In this document: in pieces, positions 45,292-55,283 of the stretch
Numbering within the stretch: the stretch's first letter is position 1
How the letters are laid out: each line of letters starts with the position of its first letter
Assembly: GCA_023935145.1 (NCBI GenBank)
Contig: CM043699.1
Coordinates: 61,210,638-61,274,637 of the forward strand
Reading direction: 5' to 3'
Source: Bretschneidera sinensis
Taxonomy: Eukaryota; Streptophyta; Magnoliopsida; Brassicales; Akaniaceae
Length of the DNA stretch: 64,000 bases
Position numbers and translations under genes: made by a program
Notes under the pieces: generated by a model
Told to the model about the DNA's origin: nothing
Databases searched by the model: none
The model's input: only the letters and a program-made list of their open reading frames with translations

Positions 45292-45667
45292 TTAACAAGA
45301 AGATTTTTCCTTCCTTTCTACAAGCTCATTTTGCAGCCATGTAAGGCGAAGATCAAGATATTTAAAGGCCACAAATAGCTCCCTATTCTTACACCGTAAG
45401 ATCAATTAGGCATATAGAAAATACAATTTTGAAGCAATATAAAATCCTGATGTGGAATTCAACAACTCCACCTCACCAATAGAGTACACCTTTCCCTCCC
45501 CTTCTTTTTCATCACTTATTCCCTCTTGTATTTTCAGTGGGCATTTGATTTGGTGATTTTTGCTTACTCCCCTCTCATGAGTTGTCTATTATGATAGCAT
45601 GACTGTATCAACTGAAAAATCTTCCAAATGGACATTTAATACCTTCATTTGAGTCATCATTATCTTC

Positions 45668-45843
45668 TGTAAATGTATATATTCCTAATGTAAATAATAT
45701 TATGAAATTCTAATCCTATTGTAAACCTAGTCATATTGTAAATAGGAAACTCTTGTGTTTATACCCTATAAATAATAGCTCCTACTACTGCAACATTATA
45801 CAGTCAATAAACACAAACCCTAATTTCTCCTTTAGCTTCTTCA
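45668..45843 (+). repeat. 5' LTR of C4, with primer site
   Basis: Starts TGTAAATGTAT, ends TTCTTCA; TATAAATA box at 45767. TGGTATCAGAGC at 45844-45855 is a perfect initiator tRNA-Met complement. It matches the 3' LTR except for small indels near the start and in the middle. Confidence 0.92.
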
Positions 45844-45993
45844 TGGTATCAGAGCAGTAAGATCCTAAATCCTAAAACACTACCCTCTCTAAACCCTAAA
45901 AACAATGGAAAACACTGCTCCCTTGTGCTCTTCCCTTCCCTCACTGAAATTAACCCTCTTGCTGTCGTCACCAACAATGTTGCTCTTACTATA
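45844..45993 (+). pseudogene. gag: C4 leader and start of Gag
   Basis: After the primer site a start codon at 45905 begins MENTAPLCSSLPSL; a frameshift just after leads towards INPLAVVTNNVALT-like sequence that is cut by C3 at 45993 within the duplication ctata. The reading seems to go on at 55284 in a low-complexity segment. The domain itself is not recognisable at this length; the position after the primer site is the argument for Gag. Confidence 0.6.
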
Positions 45994-46028
45994 TGTTGGA
46001 AATCGCCCTCAAGATCCCCAAGTAGGTA
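45994..46028 (-). repeat. Outer end of the C3 3' LTR
   Basis: Thirty of the first 34 bases match the start of the C3 5' LTR on the plus strand (TGTTGGAAATC...), directly after the ctata duplication. Similarity ends at about 46028, so the rest has been lost or replaced. Confidence 0.7.
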
Positions 46029-46228
46029 ACTAAACCTTAAAACTCTATTATCAGTTAATGTGTTTAGGATTTTAAGCTCACTGATGAAATCATATCACAG
46101 TATTCGTTTAGATCAACAAAAAACTTCAACATAATATGAATATGCATTTATCTTTTCATAAAAAAAAAAAAAAAACTGGGACAAGTGTGTGAATATGACT
46201 CCCATACCCACAAACTTAAATTACACAT
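46029..46228. other. Unresolved segment with Athila-like 3' piece
   Basis: AT-rich, with a run of about 16 A near 46160. From about 46180 to 46240 the text cacaaacttaaattacacattgtccc resembles, on the minus strand, the Athila post-env block found at 47290. I cannot say how this piece was joined to its neighbours. Confidence 0.45.
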
Positions 46229-47211
46229 TGTCCCCTATTCATATTTGTCTAAGGTTTAAACATGGTTTAAACAAGGTTAATGTCTAAACCAAGGTTGGAA
46301 GAATAAATTTTAGCATGTTAAAGAAGTGCACACAAGTGTGTGTAACACCTTGGAGCAAGGCAAAGGTAGGCACACTAGTGTGTGCGCCTAAGCACACAAG
46401 CTGGAAAATATGTGCATCAGGTCAGGCCGCGGCCCAGCTTTTTCCAGGCCACAGTGCACAGCATGGAGGAATGCTGGAGAAAGGCCAGGCCACTGTGCAC
46501 CCTACGCCAGGCCACGGCTCATAGAGTAGCAGCAAGTGTGCCCTGTTTCAGGCCGCACCTTGCCCTGTTTCAGGCCACACCTTGAAGGCACACATAATCC
46601 ATTTGATTCAGCCTTTGTTAAGTGTGTGGAGACATGTCGAAAACGTATAGGATCACTAAGGATTGATCAAGGGCCATGGTTGAGTGGTCATCAAGATCAA
46701 AGGGTGGAGATTGACTCTCAAGATTGGACAAGAAGTTGGTGCACTATATAAATGGTCACCTAGCTTCATTCTCAATATAACATTGTGACATAATTTGAGA
46801 TCAATTGTAAAGAGTGAAAAGACATAATACAAGAGAGAATTGTGTGAGAGTGGAAAGACACAAAACACAAGAGGGACTCACTGTAGAGAGGCTGGTTGTA
46901 AAGAGAGAGTAGTATAGAATTGATAAAGAGCATTGTAATAGTTCTTATCATCTTCTTTCTTCTCTTTTTGGTTTCTTCAAGAACTTGAGGTTTCTTAGAG
47001 AGGGTTGCTGTAATTGCAAAGAACCATTGATTTAGTGCAGAGAGTTCAAAGGAACTCACGGGGACGTAGGCTATTGTCGAACCTCGATAACAGATCGCTT
47101 GTCTTCTTTTCTTTTTTGCTTTCGATTGCTGTATTTCTTTCTACAAGTCATTCTAGACTTGAATGTTTGGAGGATCACCACCTGGGCATCTTATCAAGGT
47201 GATTTCCAACA
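46229..47211 (+). repeat. Inverted LTR of the C1/C3 copia family
   Basis: It reads TGTCCCCTATTC... with atttgtctaagg as in the C1 LTR sense start, contains TATATAAATGGTC near 46745, and ends GGTGATTTCCAACA, in the opposite orientation to C3. Length is about 983 bp. No initiator-tRNA primer site follows at 47212, so it is not a 5' LTR with its element attached. No matching 5-bp flanks were found. GC-rich words (aggccgcggcc, ggccacagtgcaca) are at 46420-46580. Confidence 0.7.
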
Positions 47212-47486
47212 TCCTCAATGTGTGAATAACATGGAAAGATCTAACCTAGGAGATGGAGAACTAGCTGGACCGGTATGGCTCATAACACACCCCCAAACTT
47301 GAATGGATGCATACATTGTCCCTAAAAAAGAAAAACTAACATAAAACGGGAAAAAAAAGTAAGAAAAATAAATAAATAACAATAAATATGAAAAGCAATA
47401 AAAATAAAAGAATAAGCTATGGGGTGCCTCCCATGAGCGCTAAGTTTAACGTCTTCAGCCGGACCGTTCCTTATTCTTCCCCAAAA

Positions 47487-47831
47487 TTAAGATTTGCAGC
47501 AACTAGCATAGGTAGTGTCGTATTCTCTCCCATATAAGCATAAGTCAAATACTTCGACAATTGCTTCAGCTCCAAATTTGGTGCCTGGACAATAAAACGA
47601 AAAAAAAGTAGTATTAGAAGGCACAAGAGTGTCAAATGGATCAGTGTACTTACTTGGATTCTTTGGAGGGGCCTCAAGAAGGTACATAGTTTCAATGATG
47701 TCATCAGTAACATCCTCACATTCGGGCTTAAAATCCGATCTTGTGACACTATAGGTAAGAATAGTTTCTAATGGATCAACGTGATGGGCTGGAAATTCTC
47801 CCTGTTTTCTTTCACTTAGCTCCTTAGCCAA
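47487..47831 (-). pseudogene. D2 pol-region fragment
   Basis: A 114-codon frame including DPLETILTYSVTRSDFKPE and EDVTDDIIETMYLLEAPP. Its position after the Gag end and before the 3' region suggests the part of an Athila polyprotein just upstream of RT, but I see no catalytic motif. At about 47470 it meets the CCCATGAGCGCTAAG-type 3' block, which means an internal deletion. Confidence 0.55.
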
Positions 47832-48014
47832 TTACCCCATTTGCACCTCTAGTCTTTGAATAGCTTGCTCATGCTTGGCATTGATTTGTCTTTGCTCAGT
47901 CCAAAATTGTATTTCCTCTGCCATGAACTGTTCTTGTGAAGTTATCAGTTGTTGTTGGTGAGCTGCCAGTTGCCTCACAATGCTCTCTAGGTCAATATCC
48001 CTTGATTTCGGAAC

Positions 48015-48380
48015 TTATTGGGCTGCTGCTTGGGAGTTCCTTTGCTGCCCTTGAAGGTTCAGAGCATTTTGATTGTTGTTCCACGAGAAGTTGGGGTGGT
48101 TTTGCCATCCAGGATTGTAGGTATTTGCATATGCATTGTTCTTGGAATGATAGTTGTTTGGTCCCACATAGTTTGCTTGCTCTGGATCTGCAAAGTAATA
48201 CACATGGCAAGTTTCATAAGTGTGATTAACATTAGAACATATAGCACATACCTGGAGTTGTGTAGCTTGTGGACGAGGAGGGATGTTTTGCGCAGTTGTG
48301 CATTTTACTAGTATATCTATCTTTCTTTCCACAGCATCCAACCAATTTGGAAATCCACCATTTAAGTTCACTTCATACAT
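48015..48380 (-). pseudogene. gag: D2 Gag, C-terminal part
   Basis: A 121-codon frame with a full CX2CX4HX4C zinc knuckle (CAICSNVNHTYETC) and the Athila block NTYNPGWQNHPNFSW. The N-terminal Gag domain is missing; upstream the sequence passes straight into the leader. The knuckle binds RNA in the particle. It confirms that the D family belongs with Athila. Confidence 0.87.
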
Positions 48381-48784
48381 GCCCTTGCTCTTTACTCCTT
48401 ACTTTGTATTGAGTGGAAAGAAGATTGGATTTTTGGATCGAAGCCCTTGCATGAATCATTTGAACCGCTTCAGGGCAGCAGTTTCAATACTGCTGCTCGG
48501 GTACTCTCTGGATCTTTTGAGCTCGAGCGCACCTTGAACTGTGCTCGATCGCTATTCTTCTTGCGCTCGAGCGCTACACTAGTGCGCTCGATCGCAATGA
48601 GGATAGAAATGTCTCTGCTGCACACTTGAAAAAAAATATAAAACAAAAAGATGAAAAAAATTAGGGTTGTTTGATAAAGAAAATATAAACAGAACGGAAA
48701 AAATAAAATTAAAATTAAAATTTACTAACAAAAATAATTCTAAAAAGAAATTTAGGGCAATCTCCGGCAACAGTGCCAAAAACT
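48381..48784 (-). other. D2 leader with primer site and CpG-rich words
   Basis: The primer site TGGCACTGTTGCCGGAGA (48778-48761) differs at three positions from the tRNA-Asp complement. At 48520-48600 four words of the type gctcgagcgca or gctcgatcgca are spaced by about 20-25 bases in an otherwise AT-rich leader. Confidence 0.82.
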
Positions 48785-50108
48785 TGTTGTGCGTTTATCT
48801 ACCTAAATAAATAAGAAAATAATCATGCAATTTTACTTGCAAGTGCACAAGGTCAATGGTAGCATAATGTGCAAGTGCAAGATCATCTCCACAGGGATTG
48901 GTGAATTTTGATTTAGAATTAGTTTCATAGAGTAAAAATATATGGGAATAAATATTAAGTGTGGACAATAATGATAAAGATCCAGGGACTTGGTATCCAC
49001 TACTAATCATACTACCCCAACAAAATAATATACCAGTGCTCTACTCATGCTATGAATACCTACTGGTTGTCAACCTAAGGGCTTGGTCCACTCTTTAGGC
49101 TATGGATTTCCCTAAGCAATGAGTTAGGCATGGTGTACACTCTATCTCTTTTCTCTCTTAAGGGATTCAGCATGGTGTATACTGAGTTGTTTCTTAAGAG
49201 AGCATAAGGTCTGTGAAAATCGACAACCACACGAGGCCTAGGGTTTGGTCCACTCCTGGTTTCCTATATTGATTAACCCAAGAAACCGGCGTGGATATTT
49301 TTTGTTACTATTGTGGAACCTAGGGCTTGGTCATCCAAATTGATTCAACTAACTGATCCATACCATATGCATAAGTTGATCAGACACACACATATGAGGA
49401 ATGTAAATAAAAACAGATATTAATCAAATTAAGAATCACAACATAAGTATTGCAAAGGCACCAATATTGAATTATTAGTTAAACATAATTAGGGCTTCAA
49501 CCAAGCCCTTACTAGAAAATTAGTTACATATAGTTGTGATGCTAAACAACATCATAAAATAAAATACAAAGGAAAGAAGAAACCTGAAAACACTATCGAG
49601 AAGAGGTATCAATTTGTTTCCACAATCTCTCCTCCGGGCTCGTTCGGCCTCCGGCCTCCCCGAACAAAAACTAAACTAAAAGGGAGATCCTGTTTATGTG
49701 TTTTACAAGTCTATTTATAGGGTTCTAAGGACACTTGGAAACCCTAATTTTCAAAACAGGTCTCTAACCCTACTTTCCAAAATAGGAACTGCCGTTTTGA
49801 TGTTTCACTGATGCTTGTGCGCTCGATCGCATAAGTTTACGCTCGAGCGCAAGGTTGTGCTTGAGCCTTCTCCTTGTACACACGAGTGCTTATGCACTTG
49901 ATCACACCAAGCACTGCGCTCGATCTCACTCTTTTGCAGCTTCCAATTCCAGTTTTGCTCTTTGGGTTCCAAAATGCTTCTTTTTTTCCAAAAACCTATA
50001 AAAACACAGAAAACACAAAAAGGAAATAAAATGGAATAAAATACGCAAACTAAGAGCTTAACAAATGTAAATTAAGGGGCTTATATATAAATATTTAAGC
50101 TTCTATCA
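48785..50108 (-). repeat. 5' LTR of D2
   Basis: Plus-strand ends TGTTGTGCG and CTTCTATCA, 1324 bp, alignable with the LTRs of D1. TATAAATAG lies on the minus strand near 49722-49714. CpG-rich words are at 49815-49930. Confidence 0.88.
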
Positions 50109-50253
50109 GGCACTGTGGTGCACCCTCCTTATGCTACGGAGCACACCTGGGCAGAAGATTTCTCCATGCGGTGCGCTGAGGCGCACACTTCCTGGGGTGC
50201 GGCGCACACTGAAGCTGAATTTTTCCTATTTAGTTCTTAGACAAATCCCAACA
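50109..50253 (-). repeat. Inner end of the C3 3' LTR
   Basis: Aligns with 55130-55278, the sense start of the C3 5' LTR, and ends CCCAACA next to the polypurine tract AGACAAAGGTAGAGATTTG (minus strand, 50272-50254). Cut at 50108 by D2. Confidence 0.87.
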
Positions 50254-50470
50254 AATCTCTACCTTTGTCTAAGTAACTAAAACCAAACTCATAGTGCAGA
50301 GAGCTTAGTATCCAAACTCAACTTAAGTCACCATATCAACCGACTCCAATCGTAAAAAGTTCAAGGCAATGATTGAACTTACTTAGAGGTAGAACTTTAG
50401 TACCTAAATCTGTAGGATTTTCTTCCATTGCGACTTTGTCCACATGAATACATCCTTCTATAACATTTTC

Positions 50471-53340
50471 CTAAATGAAATGATACCGAACATCCATATG
50501 CTTAGTCCTCTCATGGAACACCGGGTTCCTACACAAGTGCCACGCACTTTGGCTATCCGAAGACACCACCACCTGCTCTTTTAGGACCTTCCACTTGTCA
50601 AATAACCCTTTGCTCCACATAGCCTCCTTTATGGCTTCTGTAGCCACTATGTACTCTGCCTTGGTTTTTGAGAGTGCTACCACCGGCTGCAACTAAGCCT
50701 TCACGTACCTCAACAACCACTTCATCCCAAGCCAAAGCTCTTTTCCGGGATTACTCACAAATCTGCTGAGAACACTAATTGCCTGAGACATGTCGGGTAT
50801 AGTGCTTACCATCATGAACATGACTGATCCAACTGCACTAGAGTAAGAGACCTTTTCCATTTCCTTCTTCCCCTCATCCGTTCCAGGACATTGTTTGCTG
50901 GAGAACTTGAAATGACCAGTAAGAGGAATCTTCACTGGTTTACCATCTTCCATAGAAAACTTGTACAACACATTTTCTATGTCGGAAGATTGAGAAACTT
51001 TCAAACCATTTCTCTCCCTTTCCCAAATTCTTCTTATCCCAAGGATCTTTTGTGCAAGGATAAGATCCTTCCTCTCGAACTCCTTACTGAGTTGAGATGT
51101 TAACCTTTCTATCCTCTCCTTGTTGTTCCCAACCAATAGCATATCATCGACATAGATGAGGATACTCACCATTTCCTCCACCTTATGTCCAGGTGAGAAA
51201 GTTTCAGTGAAATCTATGTCGTCTCTTTGCGTGAACCCCTTCGCCACCAGTATAGCCTTTTTATGGACTTCATCTCCTGGAGGGTTCCCTTCTTTGATCT
51301 TGTAAGTCCACTTACAATCCATAACTCTCTGTTTTCCTGGAATGTGCACCAATTCCCATGAGTTGTTCTTCCTCAAAGAATACATTTCTTCCTCCATAGC
51401 TAACTTCCATCTTGACGAATCCTTACATCCAATGGCATCAATATAAGTCTCTGGTTCACTTATCCCTCCTTCTGTCTAAGGAGCTGTTGCATTCGCAACC
51501 ATAAAACCATATCTCAAAGGTGGTCTAACCAGCCTTCTTTATGTCGTCTCTTTGCCTGAACCCCTTCGCCACCAGCCTAGCCTTTTTATGGACTTCATCT
51601 CTTGGAGGGTTCCCTTCTTTGATCTTGTAAGTCCACTTACAATCCATAACTCTCTGTGTTTTCCTGGAATGTGCACTACTTCCCATGAGTTGTTCTTCCT
51701 CAAAGAATGCATTTCTTCCTCCATAGCTAGCTTCCATCTTGACGAATCCTTACATCCCATGGAATCAATGTAAGTCTCTGGTTCACTTATCCCTCCTTCT
51801 GTCCAAGGAGCTGCTGCATTCACAACCATAAAACCATATCTCAAAGGTGGTCTGACCAGCCTTCTTTCCCGGTCTCTTGTGAGCTGATAGTCATTCTGAC
51901 TTTCTACATCATCCCCTTCTAGTTCAGCCTTCTCTCGAGTGTCCTGAGCTTGGCATTCATCAATGGGCTCTACCTGGTCCGAACCCTCTTGCCTTCCTTG
52001 CTCTACTTGAACTGAATTTTCCTTGATGCTATGCTCCACAAATACCGAACTGATTTGCTCACTATCCCCAACAGGGTTAGTTTTCTCCAAATAGGGAAAT
52101 AATAATTCATTAAAAATGACATTATTATGAGTTTAAATACTTTTTTATCAAAGGACTATAACCTATACCCCTTAGCCCCTTCCCCATATCCTAGAAACAC
52201 ACATTTTCTAGATCTTGGGCTAAGCTTATCATCCTTTTGATGTGCAAACGCAGCACACCCATAAGTTCTAAGGTTGTTCAACTCAGGGGGTTTACCACTC
52301 CAAATTTCCTCGGGAGTCTTGAGCTCTAAAGCTCTAGAGCGTAATCTATTAACCAAATACGTAGCAATAGACACTGCTTCCCCCCAAAAACATTTGGGTA
52401 ATCTTGATCCATTTAACATGCACCTAACCTTTTCCCTAAAGGTCTTAGTCATCCTTTCAGCAACTCCATTTTACTGAGGCGTTTTCACAACTGTTCTATG
52501 TTTTACAATCCCATTTAACTTACAGAATTGATCAAATTCCTTGTTAAAACATTCTAAGCTTTTATCGGTTCTTAACACCTTAACTACCCTGCCCGTTTGA
52601 GTTTCCTCCAGTTCTTTCCACACCACTAATTTATTCAAAGCATCTTATTTATTTTTAACCAAATAAACCCAAACCTTTCTTGAATAATCATCAATTAAAG
52701 AAAGAAAGTAGTGATTACTCCTTGTGTTGGTGTTGTTGCTGGTCCCCAAAGATCCGCATGAATGTAGTCAAGAATGCCCTTAGACTTGTGTACTCCGGTG
52801 TTGAAGCTGACCCGATGTTGTTTCCCAAGAACACAACATTTGTAGAAATCAAGTTCCTCTACTTTGTCACCATTAAGTAGACCATCATTGTTGAGAACTT
52901 GCAGGCCATTTTCACTCATGTATCCCAAGAGATTGTGCCAAAGGGCTGCCTTATCCATCTCAGCCATCAAGCTTATTGCTTGACCCTTGATCTCTATGTC
53001 TCCGATCATCTCATAGAGACCATCCTTCATTGCTGCTTTGATCACTATCAAAGATCCCTTGGTTACCTTGATCTTTCCTCTCTCTGCCTTATATGTGTAC
53101 CCCATGGAATCTAGCTGCCCTAATGAGATCAAATTTCTTCTCAACTCCAGAAGATATCTCTCATTCCTCAGCAGCCTTGTCATTCCATTAAAAATCCTCA
53201 ACTAGATGTCTCCCGTGCCCCTCACTTGGTAAGAAGTATCATTCCCTAGGAAAACCTTTCCATCATCGGTTTCCTTGAAATTCTTGAACCAATCCCTATG
53301 AGGACACATATGATGAGTGCATCTGATATCCAAGATCCAT
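50471..53340 (-). pseudogene. pol: Copia Pol of C3
   Basis: From right to left: protease region (about 53340-53200, in broken frames), GAG-pre-integrase and integrase start (53201-52695: ALWHNLLGYMSENGLQVL, YIHADLWGP), integrase end (52452-52156), linker and RT (52090-50693), RNase H (50692-50471: KTKAEYIVATEAIKEAMW). RT jumps from TETFSPG straight to KVEEMVSILIYVDDMLLVGN, so about 95 residues with the first catalytic aspartate are missing, although YVDD is kept. A 325-bp tandem duplication repeats the RT start. It is a close relative of C1 Pol but more damaged. Confidence 0.9.
51221..51870 (-). repeat. 325-bp tandem duplication in C3 RT
   Basis: gtctctttgc recurs at 51221 and 51546; text from 51221 to 51545 is repeated, with several differences, from 51546 to about 51870. 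Each copy covers the linker and RT start (MDCKWTYKIKEGNPP, LVAKGF). The second junction is inside aaccagccttcttt, suggesting unequal exchange or slippage. Confidence 0.92.
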
Positions 53341-54050
53341 TTCCCGCTGCCTTCTTACCCCTTGCTCACATTTGAGCACACAACAAGAACATCATCATCT
53401 TGATGTTCTCCTTTGGCAACCGAAGCCTCTCCATTCTTGGTATGGCTTCTTCCCTCATCCTTTATCATCTTCTTGCAATCTTTCTTGAAAGGACCCTCCT
53501 TATAGCAGTAGAAACATCTCTTCCCTCCAAATCTCGATTTAGAATGGGCTCTCCAATGGCTTTCTCCTCTATCTTTTGGTTTGTCCCGGTAGTAGCCATG
53601 TATGTTGCTGCCATACCGAGTTGATGGCCCTCCTTTAATGAACAACCCATCTCCACTTGATGCTCCCCTTATCTTGGCATCAAGATTATCTTGCAACTCT
53701 TTATTAGGATCCATTTTAAAAGCAAAGATTCATTTTAGAATATACCTCTTATTCGAGAGAGTCTTGGTAAGAAACAATTCATCTAGTTTCTTCCAAATGG
53801 CAGCTGGATCTTCTGAGTCTCCGCACTCCCTTGTGACACTATCCGACATGTGCAGAAGGATGGTGCTGTACACCATCTTCTTCATCTCATTCGCTGGGCC
53901 TCCATGATACTTGCTGGAAAAGCATCATCTTCTCCAATCGCCAAGTCCACCTTTTGTTGCATAAGAACAGCTTTGATTTTCCGCTTCCAAAGGGCAAAGT
54001 CTCCCTTTCCATCAAACTTCTCAACAATGAAGTTTTAACTCATCTTGCGG
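53341..54050 (-). pseudogene. gag: Copia Gag of C3
   Basis: The start at about 54042 reads MS then a stop, then NFIVEKFDGKGDFALWKRKIK, as in C1. A frameshift and stop follow near 53890. The frame 53714-53355 begins MDPNKELQDNLD and then lacks about 55 residues present in C1 before KIRGASSGDGLFI. The zinc knuckle CFYCYKEGPFKKDC keeps all three cysteines but has proline instead of histidine. Confidence 0.85.
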
Positions 54051-54382
54051 AGAAAATCTCAGATTTAGGCAGCACCCACAATTGCTTTCCAGCTTCTTCT
54101 AAATCTTAAGAAGATGATCAAAGATGGATCTCAATACCGTTCTTGAATCACCGTCAAGAACACGATAAGATCTTAATCTCTACTCCGTTCTTGAATCACA
54201 TCAAGAACACGATTAGATATTGATCTCTACTCCGTTCTTAAATCACCTCAAGAACACGATCAGATATTGATCTCTACTCCGTTCTTGAATCATCCAAGAA
54301 GTTAACTTTTGATTATTAGAGTCTTGCTCTGATAACCCCTTGTTCTTGCTCCGATACCAGCTGTCCAAAGCTCTGATACCAC
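54051..54382 (-). other. C3 leader: primer site and 47-bp repeat array
   Basis: TGGTATCAGAGC (54381-54370) is a perfect initiator tRNA-Met complement beside the LTR. tcaagaacacgat occurs at 54154, 54201 and 54248, a 47-bp period, with a degenerate copy before 54154; the same unit is present twice in C1. Confidence 0.9.
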
Positions 54383-55278
54383 TGTTGGAAATCACCCTCA
54401 AGATACCCAGGTGGTGATTTTCCAAACACCCAAGTCTAGAATGACTTGTAATAAACTGAAACAAAACATGAATCAAACCAATCAAAGAAAGAACACAACA
54501 ATTGTTATCGAGGTTCGCAATGTACCTACGTCCTCGTGAGCTCCTCCGAGCTCTCTGCACTAAATCAATAAGTTCTTATAATTACAACGACACCTCTTCA
54601 AGAACATGATCTAATCTTGATCTTAACACCGTTCTTGAAGAATGAAAGAAGAGAAAAATAAAGTGATAAGGACTAAGTGTTTCCCTGGAATTTTCCCCAA
54701 GAAAATTCTATTTACAAAACCCTTCAATCCCCAATCTATACTACTCTCTCTCTAAATATCCAGCCTCTCTCTTGAATGAGTCTCTCCTATGTTTAGTGTC
54801 TTTGCACTCTCACACACCATGTGTTCTATTTCACATATATTCACATGTCATTCACATCACACCTCTCTTGTTGAGATGATTGTCACACACTTATGTTTGA
54901 TTGAAGCTAGATGACCCTTTATATAGTGCACCACTTCTTGAACCTATCTTGAAGTCAATCTCAACCCTTAGATCTTGAGGACCAATCAATCATAGCCCTT
55001 CAACAAGTCTAAGTGATCCTATGCATTTTGATCAAGCCTCACGCATCAATCCAAAGTGTTGATCAGGAAGCATCAAGTGTGCCTAGCGTCGCGGCTCAGA
55101 CCAGGGCACACCACCTCCACCTTCTGGGCGCTGCGACACACCTTCTTTGTGCTATAGAGCACACCTGGGCAGAAGACTTCTCCATGCTGTGCACTGAGGC
55201 ACACACTTCTTAAGGTGCGGCGCACACCTGGGGCTGAAGCTGAATTTTTCCTTTTTAGCTCTTAGATAAATCCTAACA
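54383..55278 (-). repeat. 5' LTR of C3
   Basis: Plus-strand ends TGTTGGAAATC and CCTAACA, 896 bp, next to ctata at 55279. The minus-strand TATA box CTATATAAAGGG is at 54926-54915. GC-rich words (gcgctgcgacaca, aggtgcggcgcacacc) are at 55090-55230. Confidence 0.92.
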
Positions 55279-55283
55279 CTATA

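Larger units (their letters stand above)
47212..50108 (-). mobile_element. Athila-related element D2, 3' end lost
   Basis: On the minus strand: 5' LTR (48785-50108), primer site, leader, end of gag, a short pol-region piece and 3' untranslated sequence with an AAGTTTGGGGGTGTG tract near 47303-47288. No 3' LTR of this family follows. The first 76 bp (47212-47287) match nothing I recognise. Protease, RT, integrase and env-like region are all missing. Inserted in the C3 3' LTR, whose inner part resumes at 50109. Confidence 0.8.
45994..55278 (-). mobile_element. Ty1/copia retrotransposon C3, nested in C4
   Basis: A 5-bp duplication, ctata, flanks the whole unit exactly (45989-45993 and 55279-55283). 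On the minus strand: 5' LTR (54383-55278), primer site, repeat-bearing leader, gag, protease region, integrase, RT, RNase H, polypurine tract, and a 3' LTR of which 50109-50253 and 45994-46028 remain at the two edges of later events. It is a close relative of C1 and contains element D2 plus an inverted LTR of its own family. Confidence 0.83.

Noticed and set aside
45994..47211. A single solo LTR with long terminal inverted repeats (TGTTGGAAATC...GATTTCCAACA)
   Set aside because: Flanks ctata and tcctc do not match, ctata matches 55279-55283 instead, and a better LTR start in the right orientation is at 46229.
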